Origin: Micrasema longulum
Taxonomy: Eukaryota > Arthropoda > Insecta > Trichoptera > Brachycentridae
Assembly: GCA_022494885.1 (NCBI GenBank)
Contig: JAGVSM010004011.1
Coordinates: 372,001 to 436,000 of the forward strand
DNA: 64,000 nucleotides
Direction of reading: 5' to 3'
This document shows positions 42,926-53,319 of the stretch, in pieces. Position numbers and translations under genes: made by a program. Every line of letters begins with the position of its first letter. The stretch's first letter is position 1. Under the pieces are notes generated by a model. It saw only the letters and a list, made by a program, of their open reading frames with translations. It did no database searches and was not told where the DNA came from.

Positions 42926-44984
42926 ATCAAATTTAACAAAATAATTTCAAAGTTTATATTCTACTCATTATAATGGTTTTTATCAGTGTATGACAAAAGT
43001 GTATACACTGACAGCCATGAATAAATTATAATTATTATTAAAACATAACTTAATAACCATCAATACAATTGTAGCATACTACATAATGATACCTAAACAT
43101 AGATACTCTTGATTAGAAAATATTTTGAATGATTTATTATTTAAATCTGAGATATTCTTTTTATCATTTTGAAATAAATCTTAATATATAATGTAGTCAT
43201 ATTCCGTTTTTTCAATGTTAATTTTCAAGACCTTTTTTTTGTCTTAATATATCACTTATAAGTATTTACGATATTTAAAAATTGAATTTTTAACCCTTAC
43301 TTGTTATGCCTTATAGAGGGATAAAGGCGGTTTTTCGTTACAATGTTTTAATGGCCCTGGATTGACACCTCAAGCTTTAGACTAATTCCCTTACTTTCAC
43401 GTAAATGATGATTTGAGATACGAAGCATTTTGTGTGCTGCAGTGGCCAGCTGTGATTTATTTCATAGGTAATCTACAAAAAATGTTCATTAATTTATACC
43501 TGAATTTGTACATAATATGTAACTAATATAATAACGAATGATTGTTTTTTTCTGTGGTTCTGTAAAAATCAACTCAAAAAACAATTATTTTAACCACGCG
43601 ATATACCTACGTAGCTTTATTCTACATTATTTTAATACAATACTCGTAGAAAAGTTTATTAAAAAATACCACAGTGACATTCGGCAGAAACTGTCAACAC
43701 TGAGCGCAGGGCGATTCGATATAATGCCAAAAACGGCCACTACGAGCGACACATGTCCTATGTGATACATAAATATGTCAACGGTATCTTATCAAAGAAA
43801 AATAGTCTCTCGGGAATATTGTTCGAAATACTAGTTTCTAAATAGAGAATCGTAAAATAATATTCGTAATCTTCAAGCTTGTTTTAGTTCAAAAAAGCTG
43901 ACTTAAGATGTAAAATATAATATCCATCAAGAGCCCTACGAAATCACCCAACCTTTCGAATACCTAGCGTCAATACGAACTATTGTCAGAATTCGTTTTT
44001 ACATAGATCGTGTTCCTCTTTTAACAGCTTTTTTAATCATATACATATCCATCATACAGGATTATAATTATTTAAAAACAGTGTATTGAAAACTTTTTAA
44101 TAAAACTCCCGTTGATCCCCTTTTCTCTTACATCACTTCACATTACATACATTCATATTGTTATTTTTTATCAAATTTTTTTACTGAAATTTTTAATACT
44201 GAAAATATCGCTTTAATGAAATTTTATCAACTACCTTTGGTTTAAAATCTTCTCCTTATACTGATTTTTAAAATTTTAAATATGACTTGCCATACCTGTT
44301 ATTCTTTCTTTTTTCTCTGCTGCATTGACATGTTTTTATATTTTTAAACTTCTTTTAATTACTTATATTGTAAAAGTATATAAAATCAATATACTGCTAC
44401 TCTTACTTTAATGTGTCATTATTTTTGCTGATGTTTTTTTTAATTGACTTAAATTTATTTTCTTATATTTTATTGAAAGATTCTTCTCGTCGTTTTTTTG
44501 AGTCCCTTAAAATATATATAAATACATATATATGTTTTTCCTTTTTGAAAATGTTTTTTTTAAATTACTTTTACAAAAAAAATAATTTTAATATTATTTG
44601 AAAATACTAACTACAAACTTTTAAATACTTTTTTTACTTTGATTTTAATTTTTAAAAAGCTTCCATTTATGTTTTTTTTTTCTTTCTCTTTTTTGTACTT
44701 ATTATTATTGTATTAAAAATAATTCATTGACAAACTTAGATATAATTATAATATAACTTCACTGGTCCATTAGAGTTAAGTCTTACTGTGTAAAATATAA
44801 AACTATGTAACCGTATTGTATGTTTCCTGAATAAAATAAAATAAAATGTTGTCCTTTTTCTGTATAGAACAATAAGCTGAGGTAATCAGCTAGCTTTATC
44901 GTTCAATAAGAACTTGCTTATTTTTTGAGGGGAAAATATAAACGGGGGGGGGTGATTTATAATAAATAACAATTATTTTACTTA
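42926..44984. other. Unassigned stretch, probably including LINE 3' UTR sequence
   Basis: 43,345-43,440 (TGACACCTCAAGC, TTACTTTCACGTAAATGATG) weakly resembles the SINE body at 2,650-2,700. An (AAAATA)n tail at 44,830-44,848 suggests that the T-rich sequence before it is a plus-strand LINE 3' UTR. Open frames 43,538-43,765 and 44,413-44,601 are not recognised. Confidence 0.35.
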
Positions 44985-45590
44985 TTTATGGAAAGGGTAA
45001 TGCAATAGAAGGAGAAGACGGCAAAATACTATTCGAAAAGACCAAATAGGAGAGAGGTGGAAAAGATATCTCGAAATGCTATACAATGGAAAGGAAAATA
45101 TTGACAAAATGAGGTAGACGCGGATGATTTGAGAGATCCAATCATTAAAGAAGAGTTTGACCTAGCACTGAAAACCCTCAAAAACGGGAGAGCACCCATA
45201 ATCGATGACGTTCCAGCTGAACTCATTAAGTCAACAGGAAAAGGAACCACAGATGCCCTGTTTAAAATGATACAGGCAATGTATAAGACTGGAAAGATAC
45301 CGGAGGACCTCGAGAAATGCCTAATTGTCACATTACCAAAGAAGGCAGGTACGACAAAATGTGAGCAACATAGAACTCTTAGCCTAATATCCCATGCTTC
45401 AAAAATATTGGCTAATACCATCCTAAAGAGAATTGAACCAAAAGTAGAGAACATCCTTTCCAAAGACCAGTTTGGCTTCAGAAGAGGTGTAGGAACCAGA
45501 GAAGCAATATTATCTTTACGAATACTACTAGAAAAAAAAATAAAAAGAAACCAATGCCAGGATTGAGACCAGAGAAAAAGAATATTAACT
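44985..45590 (+). pseudogene. LINE reverse-transcriptase N-terminal (fingers) fragment
   Basis: After frame-shifted IEGEDGKILFEKTK, a 145-codon frame from 45,129 reads DPIIKEEFDLALKTLKNGRA, PIIDDVPAELIKS, MIQAMYKTGKIPEDLEKCLI, VTLPKKAGTTKCEQHRTLSL, ISHASKILANTILKRIEPK and QFGFRRGVGTREAILSLRIL. These are RT domain motifs before the catalytic aspartates, of RTE-like / endonuclease-RT LINEs. It stops near 45,566, just before motif A would appear, so the fragment lacks both ends. That is unusual for simple 5' truncation. The minus frame 45,029-45,463 is a shadow. Confidence 0.82.
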
Positions 45591-45599
45591 ACAAAACAT

Positions 45600-46425
45600 T
45601 ATAACCGAGAGTCAAATACAATGGTTAGATGTGCATAACCGCTTATTTGACGATTCGCCCGTGGTGTGCTAATGTAGTGTCCTACATTTTAGCAGGTACT
45701 GATAGGGGAGTTATGATAATAACTTTTTTTAGGAAGTGTATAACAATTCACATAAAATATTGAAATAGTGATAGAGAATCCTTTTGAGAGGGGAATATAA
45801 AAAAATAAAGGCTATTTAAGAGACTTAGATATGTATAAATAACTTTATATTAACATGCTAGTTTCTCAGTTTTGAAACTTAACGTTACGTAAACACGAAT
45901 TTATTTTTCGTCAGGAATATTGCATCCGTGCAAACCCTACTGAGAAAAGTTTTCTTTGTGTGTTTCTACCATTATGAGTTTACTTAAGCTTATTTACTTA
46001 CTGAAGCTCTCAAAAACTGTTCCATTGTCAGTTCGTCCGACTCACGGCCGAGAGTCGAGACTTTTATACGCCTGATTTACAATCCTCAGGTAATAGAAAC
46101 GAAGAGAAACTGCCCCCAAAATTCACAAAAGGGAGAAGATCAAACGTATTTTAGTTGATATAATGTATGGTTTTGGAGTGCTTTTTATGCTTAGAGCCTC
46201 TTTGAGCGGTATTCCAAAGGCTCAAAAATGATTATGAATACGGTGCTAAGAACGTCCATATTCAAAGGAAATCCAAATGGTTGAACAAACATGCATCAAT
46301 CCTCGACCCATTTTGAAGATCATTTCAAACACAGTTTGTATGGATACCGGGTCCAGACTATTGGCGATTGGCGACCTCATGCTAATTGCACAGAACAACG
46401 GCTTTGAAATGTAAAGAATTATATT
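45600..46425. other. Unassigned stretch
   Basis: No clear element or gene. 46,020-46,400 is moderately less AT-rich but has dense stops. Confidence 0.35.
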
Positions 46426-47977
46426 TTAACCCTTAACTGCTTTTGTTCAAAAATATTACGTCCGCATTATGGCATGGGTCAATTTGGACCATAATTTTAA
46501 ATGCAGTAATGAGAGTGTAGAGTAGAAATATAAATTCAAATTCGTAATCATTCAAAACAATGTTTGAAACGACAATAATGGAATTTAATAAAGTATAAAA
46601 TATGTATGTAATTAAATAAAAAAAAGATTTATAATTCTGTGAACAACGTAAAATATGACATGGTCTTACCATATCGTTGATAAATACACAATTTTCTATT
46701 TTTGTTTTAAATTTTCTTATATTCTTAAATGAAAACAGTTCATCAATAAAAAAAACCGTAATCATTAACTAATAATTATAAAACCAAAAAAAAATACAAT
46801 AATCTATTTAGGCATTATATTCGTGTGAAAATTTACTCTAATCGGCACATTTATTACATTTTATCAATGTTTTTGAACGAATTTCACAAACATTTATGTT
46901 CCAAATCATTGTTTTTATACTGCCCTGACAAGCCTTTAAGTCGCAAGTTGAAAAAAGTCCTTTCGCGTTTTTTTTTCGTAATAAATATTCGAGAGCCTCA
47001 CATATTTACGAAAGCAACAATTCATTTTTAATTTTTTAATATAAGATCTTGAAAAAAAAACCAGATTAGCAAATAATGTGGATAATGGTGGAATAACGGT
47101 GGAAAAAATTCATCCCCTTTTTTTTTCTTGGTTCATCATTGTCTCTCCTTCCAAATTTATTATCTGATTCCACAATACACATCATTTAAAATGTATAACA
47201 TAATGTACTTTTAAAAATAAGTTCATCTGTGCAAGCCTAATCTTCCAATCAAAAAACATTTAGTTAATTAGGTTATTTTTAATTTATGTATGTATTTTTT
47301 ATATATTTTTATGGTTTTTTAGTACAAAATTTTGACCAACTTTTCTTTTGACCAGTTTGTTTTTTGGTTGGTTGGAAGATATCGTTTTTAGCAATAAGTT
47401 CGCCAAAGTATTTATTATTTGTACTTGAAGCTTTAAACAAATAATTTAAAGGGTGTTCAATGTCCTGGATGACCATATAAAGTTTTCCAAAACAAAGACT
47501 GTATTCAGGAGAAGTGTACAAGTTTGGATTTTTTCTAAGGGAAGAAACCATTGCAGGCGACTGCTGCGAAACATTGCATAGATTTATACATATCATTATT
47601 TAACGTGTTGTCCAGATGTTTACTGAAATTTATTTTTATGGAATATTATTTATTTGTAGTATTTTTTAATAATATGCATGCTTCCACTTTCTATAATGTT
47701 GTATCCCAACTTAACACATGGCTCATGGCTTCATAGAGTTAGGGATACGTTTTTTTTGTAATATGCATCTTTATATGAATAAATTAATAAATAAAAATAA
47801 ACGTATTTTAAAAATATGACCATATACATTATTGTTAAAAACAGTTGCAATACATCCACCCCGTTTGAAGTATCGACATTAACTCGGAATACCAAAAATA
47901 CAAGACGATATTTCATAGTTTGTAAGGATGAATTGTGTATGGGTCATTTTGACTCATACATGGTAGTTGAGGGTTAA
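46426..47977. mobile_element. Probable piggyBac-like element bounded by TTAA
   Basis: TTAA at 46,426-46,429 and 47,974-47,977 with terminal inverted repeats CCCTTAACTGC / GGTAGTTGAGGG. Both ends carry a sub-terminal GGGTCA motif (GGGTCAATTTGGACC on the left, GGGTCATTTTGACTC on the right). Length is 1.55 kb, with no recognisable transposase. The interior holds other repeats: a LINE-3'-UTR-like TTGGTTGGTTGGAAGATATC at 47,357 and the GTTAGGGATACGT repeat at 47,669-47,750. Open frame 46,433-46,765 reads into the terminus and is not transposase-like. Superfamily inferred from ends only. Confidence 0.55.
47669..47750 (+). repeat. Dispersed repeat ending GTTAGGGATACGT, copy 2
   Basis: Second copy of the 275-349 repeat, sharing CATAGAGTTAGGGATACGT and the preceding 60 bp with scattered changes. 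It lies within the piggyBac-like unit. Confidence 0.6.
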
Positions 47978-48270
47978 ATTACTAATTCGAAACGGAAAAC
48001 CTTACCAGCTTTTATCTTTTTATGTGACCGGCATTTTTGGAAAAGAGCCGTTGGCGTGAGCGCGGCTTTAATTAGTACGCATGCTTTGCAACGAAAATCA
48101 TTATCACACATCCATATATCAGGGTCGTGATGTGGGTACAAAATAAATCAACATTTCTTTTAAAAATACACGTTTTTAATTGCTTCTCAAAAACCAACAT
48201 AAATGTCTAAAAAACGAAGATTAAACCACGAAAACAATCAACATGATATTGTGTTAAGAAAAGATACAGA

Positions 48271-49560
48271 ACAACAACAACAAACCATCACACCGTTTCC
48301 CCGTAAGGGTAGGCAGAGATAATGGAACGCCACATCACTCTATCTTTAATAATAATAATAATAAACATGGTTTATCAACAAAAATAACAATTACTTTAAC
48401 TACTACGTCCACAATTAGGTAATAGATTTTTCTGGACCATGTCTAGTCTGCCTAACTAGGTACAACCTGTTTTAGAGAAGACATTTTTATGCTAAATAAA
48501 CAAAAACATGACAACCTTCATAATATACAGTTAAACAATATAAATTTATAACATTTATTATTTAAGAATGTATTTTGAGTAAATTTTCCGATTTTTCTTG
48601 ACCTAAACCCAGTAACCATTTTTTTACAAATTTATTACACTGAATCCGGGTCATGGTTTTGCAATGTTTGGGTAGCAAATATAATATTTTGGGGCCCAGA
48701 AACCTGAAATTTCTTTGCCCGAACCCAGAGTTTGTGGTAGACCCCATGACCCATCCTCTAGTTTGACTTCTGGTAGTGTCCCACACTTGTGGGATTTGGT
48801 AGAATAATTTGCTTTCACAAATATTATTATTCTAAAAATATATAATCGCCTTTGCATACAGATCTCGCTTCCTCTGCATTTATACATTTTCTTGTATGCA
48901 CGCGCGCTGATTATTCCGACTTCTGACATGTCCATCTTCAAGTATTTGTTGGATTTGGTAATGCCATGTCTTTTTCTGTCTTCCTCTATTTCTGCGTCCA
49001 TCAACATTCGGATTGTAAATATTCTTAGCCATTCTTTCACTGTCCATTCGCTTTGCATTTACAAACCAGCGCAAAGCTCCTTTCTTGATTTGGTCGATAG
49101 CGATTATCTCAGCCTTACATAATGTACGGATCTCGACATTTGTGCATCTATCGTACATAGTTTTACCACGCATTCGCTTGAGAGATCGTATTTCGACAGC
49201 AGTCAGCCTACTTTCATCCATGTTTTTCTAAGTCCATACTTTGCTTCTATGCATCAGGATCGGGACCAGGACTCCAATGTGATTTTGACAACAATTTCTC
49301 CTCTTGCGACAAGCATTTATTTATTTATTTGCCATTTAAGTGCACCGTTTTCTCTGTTCTCGGCACTCACCTTCCTTTCAATGTATTTCTCAGTCATTCC
49401 ATCCCTAGTAAACATACTTCTCAGATAGACAAATTCCTTTACCTGTCTCAGTATAATTCACATTGATTTCACATTTAATCATACTTTCATTTCTTTGAAA
49501 AACCATCTCATTCGATTTATCGACATATTCATACATAACCGCATGAATAAATATGATGAA
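48271..49560 (-). mobile_element. LINE family with (GTT)n tail: copy 4, longest
   Basis: The 3' UTR and tail lie at 48,271-48,344 (plus strand CAACAACAACAAACCATCAC). Coding resumes at 48,840 beyond an inserted LINE end. The minus-strand protein (49,221 down to 48,880) reads MDESRLTAVEIRSLKRMRGK, TMYDRCTNVEIRTLCKAEII, AIDQIKKGALRWFVNAKRMD, SERMAKNIYNPNVDGRRNRG and RQKKTWHYQIQQILEDGHV. 49,250-49,560 continues 5' with frame breaks (e.g. SNEMVFQRNESM-like). This is the C-terminal part of an endonuclease/RT LINE; the RT active site is not reached. Confidence 0.78.
48345..48835 (-). mobile_element. LINE 3' end, SQTxGWVMGSTTNS family, copy 2
   Basis: The minus-strand frame reads VWDTTRSQTRGWVMGSTTNS, GFGQRNFRFLGPKILYLLPK, HCKTMTRIQCNKFVKKWLLG and LGQEKSENLLKIHS, stop at 48,562. 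The 3' UTR and an (ATT)n tail (plus strand AATAATAATAATAAA at 48,348) follow. It interrupts the (GTT)n-tailed LINE exactly between CTCTATCTTT and TTTGCATACAGATC. A matching copy lies at 25,641-26,080. Confidence 0.75.
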
Positions 49561-49589
49561 TTGTGAATGCTTTCAGAATCTAAAATGAT

Positions 49590-49735
49590 TAGTGTCCCTC
49601 GTAGTTGGAGTGTTTTCCCACTATGCTTGAGGTTCTGGGTTCGATTCCTGGGATGGTCAAGATAAAATATTTAATTATATCGCTGATGATGTTGGCATAT
49701 CGATTGGCTCATGCCATGAATTTTTTCTAATGTTT
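49590..49735 (+). mobile_element. tRNA-derived SINE, copy 2
   Basis: The head has CGTAGTTGGAGTGTTTTCCC (A-box region) and GGTTCTGGGTTCGATTCCTG (B-box, 49,631-49,650). It is related to the head at 2,555-2,600 (CATGCTTGAGGTCCTGG). The body with GATGATGTTGGCATA differs. No full cloverleaf is possible, so not a tRNA gene. Confidence 0.6.
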
Positions 49736-50393
49736 GAATGTTTGAATTTTTGAATTTCAAACAAAAACAGCGGCAAATGGAAGTTGTCCAGGTGTCACTA
49801 AATGAAGTCAGCGACGACGCAGAATTATTGAAACGTGTTATAACATGTAACGAAATATGGGTTTACGGATATGAAGTCGAAACTAACGCTCAATCGTCCC
49901 AGTGGAGGCATTCTGGTTCGCCAAGACTAAAAAAGGCTCAACAATTGCGGTCAAATGTGGAGGTGATACTCACTGTGTTCTTCGATTTTAATGGCATAGT
50001 GCATCATGAATTCTTGCCACGAGGTCAAACGGTTAATAAGGAGTAATACCTACAAGTTCAACGCCGTTTGCGTGAAGCAATCCGAAAAAACGCCTGGATT
50101 TGTGGCAAAATGGCATCGCTAGTACGTAAATTTTTGGCCAGAAACAATACTGCAACGATGCCCTGGCCTCTATGTTCGCCAGACATGGCTTCTTGTTACT
50201 TCATCGCTGAAAGAGCTACAGGCTATCCCAAAGATCGAGTTTAAGAAGTGTTTTGAGGATTGGAAGAAGCACTGGCACAAGTGCATAATATCTAATGGGG
50301 GCTATTTTGAAGGCGACAACATTAATGTAGACGAGTAAAGATTTTTTTTTTCAAAAAACAAAAACTCCCGTTATTTTCTGAACACACCTCGTA
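49736..50393 (+). pseudogene. mariner transposase pseudogene with 3' terminal repeat
   Basis: Frame 49,738-50,046 reads NFKQKQRQMEVVQVSL, LLKRVITCNEIWVYGYEVET, AQSSQWRHSGSPRLKKAQQ, VILTVFFDFNGIVHHEFLPR and GQTVNKE, stop. It continues in frame as RRLREAIRKNAW, LVRKFLARNNTATM and SPDMASCYF. This is a Tc1/mariner mariner-clade (DD34D) transposase. The first catalytic Asp (usual TGDE) is Asn (TCNE), the HDNAPAH segment with the second Asp is deleted, and the third (SPD) remains. The 3' terminus ACTCCCGTTATTTTCTGAAC, ACACCTCG ends at 50,391 next to TA. The 5' inverted repeat and N-terminal DNA-binding domain are missing. Confidence 0.88.
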
Positions 50394-50494
50394 CTCGTAT
50401 ATTCCTCATTAATTAAATAGATATGTAATTTACTTTGTAAGTTTTAGAGGTGCGTCTTTCGGACAAAATCCCAAAATTTGGTGTATATGTCTTA

Positions 50495-50903
50495 GCCAAA
50501 TATTTAAAGCAGCCACTCAATAGGCTAGGCTATTCATTAAATGCCAGCATTCAATTGAATGTCTGGGCCGTTCGTAGAATGAATTCAGATAGCTTTATGT
50601 TCAACGTATTGACAACGGCCGAATCATAATCCGCTGGATTAGGATAGGTTATGATGAGCTAAGTTTAATAATAATAAAATAAACAATTTTGTATTATTTA
50701 TTTAACTTAACCCAACCTAACCTAACTTCACAAAGCAAAATATCTTAATTATTATTGATGTATTAAAGTAAAAGAGACTAAGCGAAGTTCGTTAAACGTT
50801 GCTTTCAACATTTTGGCCAAGCATCCGTTTTTCATTCTATCGAATGGCGGCATTTAATCAACAGCCGAGCCGCTCAATTGAGTGGCTGATTCAACTATTT
50901 GGC
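50495..50903. mobile_element. MITE with ~55-85 bp terminal inverted repeats
   Basis: The left GCCAAATATTTAAAGCAGCC, ACTCAATAGGCTAGGCTATT, CATTAAATGCC is mirrored at 50,840-50,903 (GGCATTTAATCAACAG, CCGAGCCGCTCAATTGAGTG, GCTGATTCAACTATTTGGC). The centre includes AACCCAACCTAACCTAAC. Length is 409 bp, non-coding. Confidence 0.66.
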
Positions 50904-50919
50904 AGCGTCTGATATATGT

Positions 50920-51060
50920 AGTCTTCATTGTGTATTCTCACATGTAAAAAAAATATTGAAAAGTATATTTTTAAGTGTCCTCAGCACGGGTGAGGTTACA
51001 TTATTTTAATTATTTATTGTGTGGAAATTGTGTTCATAATGTGGAAAAAAATTGATAAAC
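50920..51060 (+). mobile_element. LINE 3' UTR, GTGTCCTCGGCACGG family, copy 3
   Basis: GTCTTCATTGTGTATTCTCA, AAGTGTCCTCAGCACGGGTG and AGGTTACATTATTTTAATTA match 27,460-27,570 with small deletions. Coding end absent. 51,061-51,430 after it is unassigned. Confidence 0.6.
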
Positions 51061-51774
51061 ATTGTGATTTTGTTTGTGCGTGTTAAATAACGTAGTATAT
51101 AACAGAAAAAAACACTTTTATCAAAGTTAACCTCTATGAAATATCATTGCCTGACGCCTCTGCCTACCAATCGCTTACTTTTGATTTTTATTATTCAATT
51201 AAACATATGGTGTACTGTTTTATGTTTGACGTTCATACTTTATTGATTGTAAGTGTGAAATTTTAAAATAAGACTAAATAACATTTTATTTATTACCTTA
51301 TTTGGTGCAACATCAATTACTATGATGATGGGAGCTATATGTTATTTATAAATTATTAATAAAAATGTAATCGTAGTATGGATGTAGGTACGAAACAGTA
51401 ATAATATTGGTATGTATTATTCAACTTGTTTTTTTTTTTACATTAAGGTCATGTAAGTATTTATTTACTTTACTGTCTTGTACGTGTATTTACTGCACTG
51501 TTTTGTACATATTTTAATTTTTTTTTATTAAATCATGCGTATTATTTAGTTTACTGTCTTGCACTTTTTTACTTAATGTATTTTTCTACTTAACAGTTTT
51601 ATACATATTTTTTGAGTGACTTTTTTTATATACCTTTTAACATTACTATTTTCAGCGTTTTATCTTACTTTTCTGTCTTAAACTATTATTTTTTTTAGTT
51701 TACTGTCTCATACATATTTTTCAACTCGACTCTTACGTGCGTATGTTTTCACTTTACTGTCTTAAACTCTTTTT

Positions 51775-52225
51775 TGAATCTATTCAAATTTTTGTAGGCG
51801 AGAACCGGATTCAACTCCTTTGGGAGTTAACAATATTATGATATTAAGACAGAGATGAAGAAAATGTTATGTTATGTTATAAAACGTAGAAGTTTAGGCT
51901 TTTATAGGACTAATGACCTGTCATTGGCTGGTTTAAGCAACCACTTTACACACTGTGCAACATTCCCCATTCTACATTTGTTTGAACATTTATATTCTTT
52001 TAATTCTTCCAATATCTTTTAATCCCTTTCACTTCACAAAGATCAACAGGTGGAAGAATTGAAGGAATATAGATGTTCAAACATGGCAGAATGGTGAATG
52101 TTACACGGTGTGTAAAGTGTCCACTTAAACCAGGTGATGACAGGTCATAAGCCCTGTAAATGCGTAGACTTCTATTATCCCTTTTATGAAATGTTCTTCG
52201 CCTCCGTTGTAATATATTAATACTT
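51775..52225 (-). mobile_element. Asymmetric foldback element, copy F (longest)
   Basis: In reverse orientation relative to copies A and C: the one-sided tail (TTCAAATTTTTGTAGGCGAG, CCGGATTCAACTCC) is at the left, then arm 1 (GTAGAAGTTTAGGCTTTTAT, AATGACCTGTCATTGG) to about 51,990. A central stem (ATTCTTTTAATTCTTCCAA / TTGGAAGAATTGAAGGAATA-like) follows, then arm 2 to GTTGTAATATATTAATAC. Arms total about 180 bp each. It shows that shorter copies A and C are internal deletion derivatives. Confidence 0.72.
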
Positions 52226-52309
52226 TTTAGTTTACTGTCTTCTACGTATTTTTAATGGCACTATCTTCTGCGTATGTGACTGACTATTTCTTTTTTTATT
52301 TAGTTTATT

Positions 52310-52575
52310 TCTTTTTCTTCTTTTTCCATATCCGCTCCTAAGTGGAGCATGTGGACATCACCAGTTGCCTCCAGGAGACCCTATCGCCAGCCTGCACTCT
52401 CGCTTCTTCCCATGTCAATCCAGCGCCCCTTAATTCCGCCGAATAATGTCTAAAGATCGTCATTGACGGCCTTCCAGGACGACGTGATCCCGCAGGTTTA
52501 AAGAAGAGGCAGCGTTATAGGAGGCTGTTGCGTCCGTTCTCGGACTTCAATGTTAGTTATAAAATCGAAACTCAG
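52310..52575 (-). pseudogene. LINE 3' end, GSRRxGRP family, copy 4
   Basis: Minus strand: EVRERTQQPPITLPLF, then AGSRRPGRPSMTIFRHYSAE, LRGAGLTWEEARVQAGDRVS, WRQLVMSTCST, stop, ERIWKKKKKK. The cleanest copy of this C-terminus; only one frame change is needed. The plus strand shows the purine tail in reverse as TTTTTCTTCTTTTTCCATAT at 52,311. Confidence 0.75.
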
Positions 52576-52589
52576 AAATTTGTTTAATT

Positions 52590-52950
52590 ATTTTTGCTTT
52601 ATTAAGTTAGTTCGTAACATCTTAAAAACTAATATAAACTTTTAATAACATTAAATTTTTTTTATGAAAATTTCTCAATAACATATTTTTTCAAATTAAT
52701 TTGAAATATTTCGATCTTTTCTATCTCCTTTGTTTCTTCAGGTAACTCATTATACAACTTCAATCCCTTGTACAATGTATTTTGAGATTATGTTTTTCTC
52801 CTCTTTTTCATTTTATATTTTTTTCAACCCTTGTTTCATACGTATGACATTGTTGGTTAAATGTTATTATTGTTTTTATTTTATTCATCCCCTTAATTTT
52901 TTTATGTATAAAAATGGCTACATTATATTTAATTTGCTATTTATAATAAT
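52590..52950 (-). pseudogene. LINE C-terminal remnant (YNELPEETKEIEKIEIFQ type)
   Basis: The minus strand, corrected across frames, reads NQQCHTYETRVEKNIK, KYIVQGIEVVYNELPEETKE, IEKIEIFQINLKKYVIEKFS and a stop. The plus-strand frame 52,730-53,065 is a shadow. It has the typical CR1/Jockey-like C-terminal pattern (G...YN.LP..IK....FK..LK.Y). 5' truncated at the palindrome. Confidence 0.65.
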
Positions 52951-53150
52951 AAAAATACTTTATAGTTTTATTCCACTTTTATTTATAATTTTTAATTTTT
53001 TTAAAATAATTTTTATACCAGTGACCGGGTTTCGTCGTGACCGACATCTGAAACCCGGTCACTAATAAAAATTATATTAAAAAAATAAAAACATCAATAA
53101 AAGTGGAATAAAACTATAAAGTATTTTAATTATTATAATTAAAATGCAGT
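52930..53150. repeat. Long near-perfect palindrome (~100 bp arms, 16 bp loop)
   Basis: Left arm ends GTGACCGGGTTTC (53,021-53,033), loop 53,034-53,049, right arm starts GAAACCCGGTCAC (53,050-53,062). Outward, AAAATACTTTATAGTTTTAT, TCCACTTTTAT on the left matches ATAAAAGTGGAATAAAACTA, TAAAGTATTTT on the right (ending about 53,128), with weaker pairing to about 53,150. This would form a very stable cruciform/hairpin. Confidence 0.75.
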
Positions 53151-53319
53151 TCCACCAAGAAATATCAGTTGAAAAACTTAATTTGCTATTCTTAATTATT
53201 AAATTATTTTTTATACCTTCTGTACCAACTTCTTAAATAACTGTTCTATTCCTATCTTATTTTGTTGTGTTCTACTGTCTTCAACATATTTATTATTTTT
53301 CATTTTTTATAAGTTTATT

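Larger units (their letters stand above)
51430..53290. repeat. Degenerate array of TTTACTGTCTTNTACATATTTTT units, broken by insertions
   Basis: About seven diverged units between 51,465 and 51,780 share TTTACTGTCTT(G/A)(T/C)AC.TATTTTT (e.g. 51,468, 51,548, 51,700, 51,755). More units follow at 52,230-52,280, and one lies at 53,265-53,285. The gaps are filled by a foldback copy (51,775-52,225), two LINE ends (52,310-52,930) and a palindrome (52,930-53,150). A local tandem array expanded first and was split later. Non-coding. Confidence 0.5.

Noticed and set aside
45029..45463. 144-codon minus-strand open frame
   Set aside because: Antisense shadow of the plus-strand reverse-transcriptase fragment.
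50700..50740. AACCCAACCTAACCTAAC resembling insect telomere repeat (TTAGG)n
   Set aside because: Only about two units, and it lies inside a MITE between inverted arms. Too short for telomeric DNA.
52730..53065. 111-codon hydrophobic frame as a membrane protein
   Set aside because: Phe/Ile-rich translation comes from T-rich antisense of a LINE C-terminus and a palindrome arm.
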